This document shows, piece by piece, positions 43,169 through 53,079 of a DNA stretch of 64,000 nt. Source of the stretch: Macrothele yani (lineage: Eukaryota > Arthropoda > Arachnida > Araneae > Macrothelidae); contig CM077034.1 of the NCBI GenBank assembly GCA_039090855.1, positions 17,431,303-17,495,302 on the forward strand, given 5' to 3'. The notes under the pieces are model-generated. The model ran no database searches. It had not been told where the DNA came from and saw only the letters and a list, made by a program, of their open reading frames with translations. Position numbers and translations under genes: made by a program. Each line of letters opens with the position of its first letter. Position 1 is the stretch's first letter.

Positions 43169-43915
43169 TTCTGCCCAAATTGATGTTTACAAAAACTTGC
43201 TACATTTTCGTTAAAAATATTTTACTGGCAACTTAATAGTGTTTCTTAGAAGCTGTCTTTTACTTTCTTTATGATATTGAAAAAAAAAAAATGGATCTGA
43301 GATGTTCTGATCTTCAAAGCTAGAATTAGAAGTATTCATTTCCTGCGAATGAATGCAGATATTTTGCTACAATGCCGCGAGCAAGATATGATGAAGTGAT
43401 TCTTACAAACTTCAGGTGTAAAGACACCGAGGAAATAGAGATTTATCTTAAATATTCATTGATGCAACGGCACACAATTTCACCGATCAACAGTGCGAAA
43501 CGTCGGAAGTACGACACACGAAAACAACTATGAGTTGAAGTTGCTAAATCGCTGAACCATGATGCGGGTAATTGCTATGAAGAAAAGAGTCGGAACGGTA
43601 TTTAGAAGACCTACAGCCGTTCCGAATCTTGGAAATTGTGTACAACAGTAGCACTTGGAAAACAATAACAAATCTGATAGGGACGACCATCAGTATTCTA
43701 GTAACCGTTGCTGCGAAACTTATCGGCAACAAATCGAATGAAGAATGCGAGATATCCGTCGGATATATACGTTAGAAATGAAAAATGATTATCGGAAATC
43801 CATTTCTTTTTTTGGGGATGTTGGAGGCCTAACTTTTTCAAGTCTGGAGGCAGAATCTCAAGTGAGAGGTAATCTGTCTGTGGGTGTGTTATCCATTTCC
43901 TGAAGCTGAGGGAAC
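43169..43915. other. unassigned spacer
   Basis: AT-rich sequence outside the inverted repeat, with no terminal repeat or coding similarity seen. Confidence 0.4.
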
Positions 43916-46900
43916 CGGGCACTATAAAAACATTTCTGAAATTAACGAGCCACTTTTCATCATTTCTTTCGTGAATTAACGAAGTTTTACCGTGAAAAAA
44001 CAGAAAAAAAAAAAAAAAAAAAAAACATGGATTTTTCGGTTTTTTTCGTACCACAGGAAAATTCTGAATTTTCAGAAACCTTTCAGCAGCTTCTTTCTTA
44101 TATTGACGCTAAATTACCGTTTTCGAGATGTGTTAAAGGAAAATTCTGAATTTTCGGAAACCTCTACGTAGTTTCTTTCTTATATTGACGGTAAACTACG
44201 GTTTTCAAGATCTGTTAAGGGAAAATCCTAAATTTTCAGAAACCTTTTGGCAGTTCCCTTTTCACATTGAAAATTGAAATTACCCTTTTCAAGATGTATT
44301 AACGAAAAATTCTGAATTTTCAGAAACATTTGCGCAATACCTTTCTTATATTGACGGTAAGTTACCGTTTTCAAGATGAGTTAAAGGAAAATTCTGAATT
44401 TTCAGAAACCTTTGCGCAGTTTCTTTCTTATATTGACGGTAAACAACCGTTTTAGAGATGTGTTAACAGAAAATTCTGAATTTTCAGAAACCTTTCAGGA
44501 ATTCCTTTCTTATGTTGACGTAAATTACCGTTTTAGAGACTTGTTAAAGGAAAATTCTGAATTTTTAGAAACCTTTCCGCAGTTTCTTTCTTTTATATTG
44601 ACGGTAAATTACCGTTTTCAAGATCTGTTAAGGGAAAATTCTGAATTTTCAGAAACCTTTCCGCAATTCTTTTTTCACATTGAAAATAGAAATTACCGTT
44701 TTCAAGATGTTACATTGAAATTACTGTTTTCAAGATGTATTAAAGTAAAATTCTGAATTTTCAGAAACCTTTGCGCAATACCTTTCCTTATATTGACAGT
44801 AAATTATCGTTTTCAAGAAGTGTTAAAGGAAAATTCTGAATTTTCAGAAACCTTTTCGCAGTTTCTATCTTTTATATTGACGGTAAATTACCGTTTTCAA
44901 GATCTGTTAACGGAAAATTCTGAATTTTCAGAAACCTTTCCGCAATTCTTTTTTCACAATGAATATTGAAATTACCGTTTTCAAGATGCATTAACGTAAA
45001 ATTCTGAATTTTCAGAAACCTTTGCGCAATACCTTTCTTATATTGACGGTAAATTACCGTTTTAGAGATGTGTTATAGGACAATTCTGAATTTTCAGAAA
45101 CCTTTGCGCAATACCTTTCTTATATTGACGGTTAATTATCGTTTTAGCGATGTGTTAAAAGAAAATTCTGAATTTTCAGAAACCTTTGCGCAATACCTTT
45201 CTTATATTGACGGTAAATTACCGTTTTAGAGATGTGTTAAAGGACAATTCTGAATTTTCAGAAACCTTTGTGCAATACCTTTCTTATATTGACGGTAAAT
45301 TACCGTTTTAGAGATGTGTTAAAGGACAATTCTGAATTTTCAGAAACCTTTGCGCAATACCTTTCTTATATTGACGGTAAATTACCGTTTTAGAGATGTG
45401 TTAAAGGACGTCAAGTAATTTTGCTTCCTATTTTCCAATGGAAAACCTTCTGTACACATACCTTTCTTCACAATTAATGCTTTCCCAAGGATGAAAATTT
45501 GAACATCGATTAAAATAGCTTCATTTTATAACTTGGAATACTTAATATTTTCTAAAACATAACGATAGTTATGAAATCCAACATTTGTTTGTCTACTGAC
45601 GTCATCAAAGTACAGGTCGCGCCATCTTTTTTCTGGTTTCAACACCACCAAAGGAAAAGTTATTGATTTTTAATATGATTATGGTTATGTTTTAGAAAAT
45701 ATTAAGTATTCCAAGTTAGAATATGAAGCTATTTTATATCGATGTTCAAATTTTCATTCTTGGAAACGCATTAATTGTGAAGAAAATGTGTATTTTCAGA
45801 AATTTTTCCATTGGAAGTATAGGAAGCAAAATTACCGTTTTAGAGACGTCCACCTTAAAGGACAATTCTGAATTTTCAGAAACCTTTGCGCAATACCTTT
45901 CTTATATTGACGGTAAATCATCGTTTTAGAGATGTGTTAAAGGACAATTCTGAATTTTCAGAAACCTTTGCGCAATACCTTTCTTATATTGACGGTAAAC
46001 AACCGTTTTAGAGATGTGTTAACAGAAAATTCTGAATTTTCAGAAACCTTTGCGCAATACCTTTCTTATATTGACGGTAAATTACCGTTTTAGAGATGTG
46101 TTAAAGGAAAATTCTGAATTTTCAGAAACCTTTCAGCAATTCCTTTCTTATATTGACGGTAAATTACCGTTTTAGAGATGTGTTAAAGGACAATTCTGAA
46201 TTTTCAGAAACCTTTGCGCAATACCTTTCTTATATTGACGGTAAATTACCGTTTTAGAGATGTGTTAAAGGAAAATTCTGAATTTTCAGAAACCTTTGCG
46301 CAATACCTTTCTTACATTGACGGTAAGCAACCGTTTTACAGATATGTTAACAGAAAATTCTGAATTTTCAGAAACCTTTCAGGAATTCCTTTCTTATATT
46401 GACGGTAAATTACCGTTTTAGAGATGTGTTAAAGGACAATTATGAATTTTCAGAAACCTTTGCGCAATACCTTTCTTATATTGACGGTAAATTACCGTTT
46501 TAGAGATGTGTTATAGGACAATTCTGAATTTTCAGAAACCTTTGCGCAATACCTTTCTTATATTGACGGTAAATTACCGTTTTAGAGATGTGTTAAAGGA
46601 AAATTCTGAATCTTCAGAAACCTTTGCGCAATACCTTTCTTATATTGACGGTAAACAACCGTTTTACAGATGTGTTAACAGAAAATTCTGAATTTTCAGA
46701 AACCTTTCAGGAATTCCTTTCTTATATTGACGTAAATTACCGTTTTAGAGACGTGTGAATGGAAAATTCTGAATTTTTAGGAACCTTTCCGCAATTCCTT
46801 TCTTATATTAACGAAAATTCTTCGTTCTCACTTTTTCCGCATCCGTATAACGAGAAATTCCCGGTTATAGGAGCGATTGGTGAGAATACTTGAGGTTTGA

Positions 46901-46975
46901 TTAACTTTTAAATTTCAATCGTCTGGCGAATTTTGAAGTTCCGTAGCGAGATAGGATATTGTGAATAACATATCG
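43916..46975 (+). mobile_element. element carrying a long 83-bp tandem array
   Basis: The left end CACTATAAAAACATTTCTGA and the stretch to 44050 resemble the start of the element at 60910. The right flank (TCTCACTTTTTCCGCATCCG to GAGATAGGATATTGTG) resembles 61600-61745. Between the ends are roughly 28 units of about 83 bp with TTCTGAATTTTCAGAAACCT and ATTGACGGTAAATTACCGTT, each holding two near-palindromes. No transposase is present. The CACTRTAAAAA start is compatible with a nonautonomous DNA element, but its superfamily is uncertain. A MITE lies inside at 45405-45854. A poly-A run sits at 44003-44025. Confidence 0.75.
45405..45854. mobile_element. TTAA MITE, second copy, inside the 83-bp array
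   Basis: Same arms as 24235-24673 (GGACGTCAAGTAATTTTGCT on the left, GACGTCCACC on the right), flanked by TTAA at 45401-45404 and 45855-45858. The 83-bp unit contains TGTTAAAGG, so TTAA was available as a target. Short pieces of the right arm are replaced by satellite-like words (TATTTTCAGAAA near 45790, ACCGTTTTAGAGA at 45833-45846). The left end lacks the GGT of the first copy. Confidence 0.82.
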
Positions 46976-47440
46976 CATGAATTTTGTTTATTGTGTCACA
47001 GGATATTTCTTCTCCTCTCCCCATATTGTGCACCGGCTATTTATTATATGTTGTTATTTATTTCGCCCAGTTCTGAACTTCTAAACCGATAATTCTGAGT
47101 TTATTCTTTAGGTATATACCTTGAAAGGGGTATGTATCTTTTTACCTTCTCTGCTTCTGTGTGCGCAAGAAACAAGGCATCTAAGAAGTACCAAAACGGC
47201 CTGTAAGAAGTAAGCAGTAACACATGGAATATGGCACTTTAGATATTCATTTCCCCGAGAAAGTGTTTTTTTTTTTTTTTTTAATTTCATTAAAACTTAA
47301 AATAAGAAAAAAAAAAAAAAAAAATGCCAGCATACGTTTTCACACACCGATTTCGAAAGATATTTCCCCAGGACAGCAACGTGTTCTCTGATTTTGAGGA
47401 ATACTTTTAAAGTATTGTCTATACACGCCTTCGCATATAC
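46976..47440. other. unassigned spacer
   Basis: Contains poly-T (47265-47282) and poly-A (47308-47323) runs. No gene or repeat family is recognised. Confidence 0.4.
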
Positions 47441-47519
47441 ACTGTTCGCCAAAAAAGACGAAGCACCCAGAAAAAATCATCCGTTCGAGACGAAAGTTGA
47501 TATGGGTAATGTACGTATA
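47441..47519 (+). mobile_element. Tc1-like terminus, otherwise missing element
   Basis: TACACTGTTCGCCAAAAAAG followed by ACGAAGCACCCAGAAAAAAT has the form of a Tc1 terminal repeat (TA then CACTG). The family A element begins 80 bp later, so this older element is cut off. No matching right end was found. Confidence 0.5.
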
Positions 47520-48385
47520 CACTGAAGAGCAATTGAATTAGAGATACCTGTCTAGTAACGTGTAGCACCTCCTTTCGCCCGGATGACGACGGCGATTCGT
47601 CTCGGCATGGACTCGACAAGACACCGGAAGCGTTGGGAAGCCATACGGATCCACGACACCTGAACAAGCTCCCACAGTTCACGAAGATTTGATGGAGGGG
47701 GGGTAAGAGCCTCGAACATCTCTCTCGATGGCATCCCAGATGTGCTCGGTGGGATTGAGGTTAGGTGACCTAGTTGGCCAAGGAAGCGAGGTCACGTCGG
47801 AGGAATGTTCATCCAACCATTCGGATACAATTCGGGAGCTGCATTGTCTTGTTGCAAGATGAGGTCCCCAGTGGGATGTTGAAGACGCACAAACGGGAGC
47901 AAATCGTTGTTCAGGATATCCCGGTAACGTTGGCCTGTGAGGGACGATGTCACACGTACCAGGGGTCGCATTTCAGTCCACGTAAACAGTCCCCAGACGA
48001 GAATGCCTCCGCCGCCAGCTTGAAGAGTACCCTGCTGGCAAGAAGGATCCATCGCTTCATGTGATTTGCGCCGTATTCGTATCCTGCCATCCGCATGTAC
48101 CAACGAAAATCTCGACTCATCCGTCCAGGCAACATTTTCCCACATGTCTAGTGTCCAGTGGCAATGTTCCCGCGCCTATGCTAATCTTTGCACCCTGTGA
48201 TGTGCGGTCAGCAGCGGTACCCTCATGGGACGATGGCTTCTGTACCCCATAGCGAGGACATGGTTCTGGATGGTGTGGCTGCTTACACGTTTTTGTGCAC
48301 CAGCGTTAAATTGCCGAGTTATTTCTTGCACGGTGGCCCGTCTATCCGCTGTTACAATGCGAGCTAGCCGACGATTGGTTGATAA
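47520..48385 (-). mobile_element. Tc1-like transposon, family A, 5'-truncated copy
   Basis: The terminus CACTGAAGAGCAATTGAATT starts at 47520 after TA. The minus strand carries the transposase from the middle of the DNA-binding domain (ARIVTADRRATVQEITRQFN) to the C-terminus. Homology ends near 48385 in GCTAGCCGACGA, so the 5' terminal repeat is lost. Confidence 0.85.
47540..48380 (-). pseudogene. Tc1-like transposase pseudogene, family A copy 2
   Basis: Keeps AWTDESRFSLVHADGRIRIR and LILQQDNAAP with both aspartates, then shows the same frameshift (ELYPNGWMNIPPT) as copies 1 and 4. Unlike them it retains the bases for the glutamate motif: 47742-47762 read on the minus strand gives AATCCCACCGAGCACATCTG (NPTEHIW). 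It therefore branches from the lineage before that deletion occurred. Confidence 0.82.
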
Positions 48386-48778
48386 CTCAGCGGACCTTTT
48401 CGGATTCCCCTCCTCCTCCTCCTCTAGCTGTTTGTTAAACTTTCGTCGGGTTTTATAACAATTTTCCCTGGATTTTCGCGGTATTTCTAAATTTTCGTCA
48501 CTAATTTTTGTTTTATCTAAAAAATAAATAAGTTTTAAATCCACTTTATTTTGGTTTATCACATACGTCCGTTAGCTCAAACCCGTCAGCTACGGAATGC
48601 TTGTTTGAAGTCATCGTTATCATTTTCTATTCACTAGTTATCAACCTTAAAACGGCGTGTGGAGAAACAAAATCACGCGAAATTTAGAATAACTTTCTAA
48701 CGCTACTGTAGCAAAGAGTTAAGGGGTGTAGGGTTGAAACTTCCCACACAGCACAGAGTATTTCGTATACGTTACAAG
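48386..48778. other. unassigned spacer
   Basis: Starts with a (TCC)n-like stretch at 48407-48424. It lies between two family A elements in opposite orientation and shows no recognised coding region. Confidence 0.4.
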
Positions 48779-48928
48779 TACACTGAAGAGCAATTGAATT
48801 AGAGACAGCTGGCGTTATGCAAATGTGGCGCTGTGGGCTGCCCTGTACGCGGAAACGACATGACTTATGCACCGATCCGACAATATAAGGACCGATGCGA
48901 CGGGAATCAGTAAGAGTCTTGCGCAGAA

Positions 48929-49803
48929 TGAGTAAGACGAAGGATCTAAACACATTTGATCGTGGGCAAATTGTCGGGCCCCGACGAATGGGTCACTGCA
49001 TCTCGGAAGTCGTGCAGACACTGGGATTTTAACGAGCCACTGTGTCACGTGTGCACCGTGAGTACATCGAATCCGGTAAAACCATCCGTGCGAGGGCCAA
49101 CTGCCGTGAACAACAGCGTGTGGATGAGCGATGTCATCGTCGGCTAGCTCGCGTTGTAACAGCGGATAGACGGGCCACAGTGCAAGAAATCACTCGGCAA
49201 TTTAACGCTGGTGCACAAAACCGTGTAAGCAGCCACGCCATCCAGAACCATCTCCTAGCTATGGGGTACAGAAGCCATCGTCCAACGAGGGTACCGCTGC
49301 TGACCGCACGTCACAAGGTGCAAAATTAGCGTGGGCGCGGGAACATCGCCACTGGACTCTAGACATGGCAGGGTCTGGGTTTGGCTTCTGCCTGGAGAAC
49401 GCCTCCTGCCGGAATGTATTGTGCCAACTGTGAAGTTCGGCGGCGGTGGAATTATGCTATGGGGGTGTTTCTCCTGGTATGGCACGGGACCCTTGGTCGC
49501 AATTCCTGGTAGACTCAACGCCGAGACCTACTGCTCCATTTTGGATGACCATGCGCTTCCTACGTTGTGGCAGTTTTACGGGGTGGACCCAAGCTACTTT
49601 CAACCCTGTCGACCGCCTCTGGGACGAGTTGGAGCGTCGACTTAAGGGTGCCCCCACCGTCCGAAATCGGTGAAGGAACTGACCTGTCTTCTCCAAGCCG
49701 AGTGGAAGAAAATACCGCTATCCGTCGTACAACGCCTGGTTGAGAGTACGCCCCGGAGGGTCGCAGCTGTAATCGCCGCTCGTGGAGGCTCCACCAACTA
49801 TTG
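48929..49803 (+). pseudogene. chimeric Tc1-like transposase pseudogene
   Basis: Family A part: MSKTKDLNTFDRGQIV, then a frameshift and HRRLARVVTADRRATVQEIT with GYRSHRPTRVPLL. After the junction, the other family contributes [20 protein letters not shown] and [21 protein letters not shown] deletion then joins FYGVDPSYF directly to [14 protein letters not shown], removing the second aspartate motif, and D replaces the catalytic E position. The first aspartate motif was lost at the junction. It ends near 49803 with ARGGSTNY. Confidence 0.8.
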
Positions 49804-49849
49804 AAGGTGAATAAACTTCGTTTTCCTTTGCTATCACAGGTGTCCAATT

Positions 49850-50066
49850 TATCATCATCATTGTCAACCATTATCAATCCACTGCTGGACGAAGGTCTCC
49901 CCAAGTTTCCTCCACAACGGTCTGTCTTGTGCCAGTCTCCTCCATGTCACTCCCGCATATTTTCGAATTTCATCCACCCATCTCCCATGTGGTCTTCTTC
50001 TGGGTCTTTTCCTGTCCCTTGGAATCCAATCTAAAATTTATACTGCCAGAAGGACAGATCATCGAT
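49850..50066 (-). mobile_element. short RTE LINE insertion with 5' inversion and target duplication
   Basis: The 3' LINE end (ATCATCATCATTGTCAACC on plus) runs on the minus strand to about 50039, then 28 bp (TACTGCCAGAAGGACAGATC) follow in the opposite orientation. GGTGTCCAATT occurs at 49839-49849 and again at 50067-50077, an 11-bp target duplication. This is the structure expected from twin priming. Confidence 0.9.
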
Positions 50067-50097
50067 GGTGTCCAATTACTTGTTGGTATATAGTGTA

Positions 50098-50153
50098 TTT
50101 CTCAATGTAAAATGATTTTCAGTGGTATCACCTGTAGTGTTTATTATCTTTTC

Positions 50154-50184
<31 letters not shown>

Positions 50185-50551
50185 TTGTGACAATGTTTTG
50201 TATGTAACTTTAACTCCTGACTTAAGTGTATAATTTGCGTGATTAACATGGTACCAAGTCAGTTACTGGCCTTTTTCCCCTGCTTCCTTGCTGTGCTATT
50301 TTCATTTGATATTTTTGTAACACTGGTTTTCTGCTCAGCAAAATAAATGAATTGAAATTGCATTGAATATGTGAAACGTTTTGTACTGTATGGGTTGTTT
50401 TGTTATAAATGTGACTATACAAACTGTCTAATGATGTATCATTATTTACTCTACAATTATTAGTTTCGAAGATATACGCGTTCATAGTGTGGCATGTTTT
50501 CGTTTCATCCGTGCTCCCTATTTTACCGCCTACTTAAATCGGGAAAAGACA
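50098..50551. other. unassigned spacer
   Basis: AT-rich, with an (ATT)n run at about 50157-50186. No gene is seen. Confidence 0.4.
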
Positions 50552-50553
50552 TA

Positions 50554-51968
50554 CACTGACGGAAAAAAATCCCAACACCACGAAAAAATAGTTGTAGAAG
50601 AATGAAATGGCGGCAATACATTCGTATAGGTAACATATTTAATCGATTAAGGTTTCAAGATCACAGCTTATTGTAAGCGCGAGAAGAGCCATTTTAAATG
50701 TTGGTACATTAATAACCGGTGTAACCGCCAGAATGTTGAATGCAAGCACGCAAACGTTCATGCATTGTGTCGTACAGGTGCTGGATGTCAGTTTGTGGGA
50801 TGGAGTTCCATGCCTGTTGCACTTGGTCGGTCAATACAAGGACGGTTAATGCTGGTTGGGAGTGACGCTGGAGTTGTTGTCCAATGATGTCCCGTACGTG
50901 CTCGATTGGAGAAAGATCTGGTGATCTAGAAGGCCACAGCAACATGTCGACACACTGTAGAGCGTTTTGTGTTACAACAGCGGTATGCGGGCGAGCGTTG
51001 TCCTGTTGGAAAACACCCCCTGGAATGTTGTTCATGAATGGCAGTACAACAGGTTGAATCACCAGACCGCCGTACAACTGTGCCGTCAGGGTGCGTGGGA
51101 TAACCACGAGGGTGCTCCTGCTGTCATAATAAATTGCTCCCCAGACCATAATTCCAGGTGTAGGTCCAGTGTGTCTCGGCCGCAGACAGGTTGGTTGCAG
51201 GCGCTCACCTGGCCTCCTTCTAACCAACACACGGCCATCACTGGCACCCAGGCAGAACCGGCTTTCATCGGAAAACACAACAGATCTCCACTCCGTCCTC
51301 CAATGAGCTCTAGCTTGACACCACTGACGTCGCAAACGGCAGTGGTTTGGAGTAAGTGGAATGCACGCTACAGGGCGTCTGGCTCGAAGCTGTCCTTCAA
51401 GTAACCGATTTGTAACAGTTCGTTGTGTCACTGTGGTGGCAACTGCAGCTCGAATTGCTGCCGTAGACGCGGTACGATGCGCCACGGCTATACGCCGTAC
51501 ACGGCGGTCTTCCCTCTCAGTAGTGCCACGTGGCCGGCCGGAACCCGGTCTTCTTGAGGCAGTACCGTCCCTTGACCACCGCTGCCAACAATCATGCACA
51601 GTGGCTACATTCCTGCCAAGTCGTTCTGCAATATTACGGAACGAAGATCCACCTTCTCGTAGCCCTATTACACGACCTCGTTCAAACTCCGTGAGCTGTT
51701 GATAATGGCTTCTTCGTCTTCTTAAAGGCATTCTTGACTAACATCAACACACTACGTCGAATCTCAACGATAACTAACGCTCACGAACGTTACAGCGCGT
51801 ATTTACAGCAAACCTGCTTTGCATGTTCCGAGGAGCGCTACTAGCGCCACACGTATGCGCCGAGCGCGAAATTTGCATAGACGTCATTTTACAGATGTAC
51901 TCTCACCGCCCTGTCGTTTATCTAACACAACCCCTTTCTTGGTGTTGGGATTTTCTTTTCCGTCAGTG
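50554..51968 (-). mobile_element. Tc1-like transposon with perfect TA flanks, complete
   Basis: The terminal repeats CACTGACGGAAAAAAATCCC (50554) and the inverted GGGATTTTCTTTTCCGTCAGTG (ending 51968) are flanked by TA on both sides (50552-50553, 51969-51970). Length is 1415 bp. It carries an uninterrupted transposase on the minus strand. The repeats include the shared word CCCAACACCA / TGGTGTTGGG. Confidence 0.95.
50709..51731 (-). CDS. Tc1-like transposase, apparently intact
   Basis: 340 codons from MPLRRRRSHYQQLTEFERGR to SGGYTGY, the normal length for Tc1. Helix-turn-helix segments lie at about residues 12-60 (IAERLGRNVATVHDCWQRWS) and 80-120. An AT-hook-like RPGSGRPRG is at 61-69. Catalytic residues are D155 (VFSDESRFCLG), D244 (FQQDNARPH) and E277 (SPDLSPIEHV). 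I count 32 residues between D244 and E277, two fewer than the classical DD34E. The usual W after IEHV is R. It would act in the nucleus on its own terminal repeats. With an open frame and perfect ends it is the best candidate here for an active element. Confidence 0.92.
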   Translation of the reverse strand: MPLRRRRSHYQQLTEFERGRVIGLREGGSSFRNIAERLGRNVATVHDCWQRWSRDGTASRRPGSGRPRGTTEREDRRVRRIAVAHRTASTAAIRAAVATTVTQRTVTNRLLEGQLRARRPVACIPLTPNHCRLRRQWCQARAHWRTEWRSVVFSDESRFCLGASDGRVLVRRRPGERLQPTCLRPRHTGPTPGIMVWGAIYYDSRSTLVVIPRTLTAQLYGGLVIQPVVLPFMNNIPGGVFQQDNARPHTAVVTQNALQCVDMLLWPSRSPDLSPIEHVRDIIGQQLQRHSQPALTVLVLTDQVQQAWNSIPQTDIQHLYDTMHERLRACIQHSGGYTGY

Positions 51969-51970
51969 TA

Positions 51971-53077
51971 CTTCTACGTTAAAATTCACATAGCAAATGC
52001 ACATGAATTGGAATGATATTAAACATATTGCAGAAGCCTAATACTGCAGTGAAGCTGTTATAATGGAACAAAATTCACACGAAAATTGTGACGCAGTACA
52101 GAGGGGAAAACATGTGTCAAGACGACAAATCAACAGCAATACATTCCATATGTGCAGCTTAGTTGGGAGAGAAACTTACTCCGGTGTTTTCGCAACATTT
52201 TTACCGAGGAAACAGATCGAGACAAAACGCCATCCGAGTAACAGACTTTTTCTCGTTTAAATAATTTAAATTGGCATTCCTGTTACCTGTACGATTTGAT
52301 ATCCATAAATTTCGCAAACTTTCGTTCAATACAGTTCTTCCTCTTGAAAATATTATTTCTCAAAAGTATGCAGATTATTTTTCTTTGTCAGTATAATGAA
52401 CTGATTTTTTGAATACTCAAAGGAGATTTCGTGAGAAGTGATTCCCCGTAACCGCAGTAATATGCAGATGAGGTCAGATATCATTTGTCAAGGCGACCAC
52501 CTCAAATTTTTGTTCAAGAGACAGCGTACTTGACATTGAAAAAAACGGTGCGTAATTTCATTTTTTTTTTTTTTTTTTTTTTTTTTTTATCCGGCACTAA
52601 CTTAAGCAATTTTCTTCGGCTTATGCGAAGCAGAACTTAGGCTCGACCTTGAACTTGAGAAGCAAGTCTTTGTTTTCTACGCCGAAATGGCGTCAGATTA
52701 AGAAGTCAAACACTTTTACGGCCGATATTATCCTCCACTTATTAGTCGTACATAAAGAAAATGTCACGGGTCTTTCTGTTTTTTCAAATCCTTGAATGCT
52801 AATTGGCAGCACAGGAAGTTTTCTGCACCGGTTTTGGACAAAAGTTCCACGGTTTCGAAAAATGTCATCCGAAGTTTTATTCTGTAACTTACTCCAATAC
52901 ATTTGTCACGACAAGTGATTACAACTCCGCTGCAGTAAATGAAAAGGAATATTTAGAAGAATAAGTACCTTTGGGGATAAAGAATACCTACCCAAATAAT
53001 TATTTTATTAGGTAAGGTATATTTAGCAGACGAAATAGCTTAAAAGATGAATAATACTGAATCTAGGACGAACGATA
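51971..53077. other. spacer with dispersed repeat, poly-T and satellite edge
   Basis: The part 52105-52185 is the partner of 10913-10992. Poly-T lies at 52561-52588. From about 52950 the sequence (GGATAAAGAATACCTACCCA, ATTTAGCAGACGAAATAGCT) resembles the outer units of the 35-bp array that resumes at 54290, so the next Tc1 element sits at the edge of that array. No gene is seen. Confidence 0.5.
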
Positions 53078-53079
53078 TA

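Larger units (their letters stand above)
48781..50095 (+). mobile_element. chimeric Tc1-like element
   Basis: The left half (48781-49365) is family A: terminus CACTGAAGAGCAATTGAATT after TA, then the DNA-binding part. From GACATG at about 49365 the sequence switches to the catalytic part of a different Tc1 family (GGGTCTGGGTTTGGCTTCTG onward). The right end TTGGTATATAGTG is followed by TA at 50096 and is unlike the left end. The element therefore has mismatched termini. A small LINE insertion lies at 49850-50066. Confidence 0.8.

Noticed and set aside
50967..51702. Plus-strand ORFs opposite the 50709-51731 transposase
   Set aside because: Long antisense openings are expected from the GC-rich coding strand. 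They show no motif of their own.
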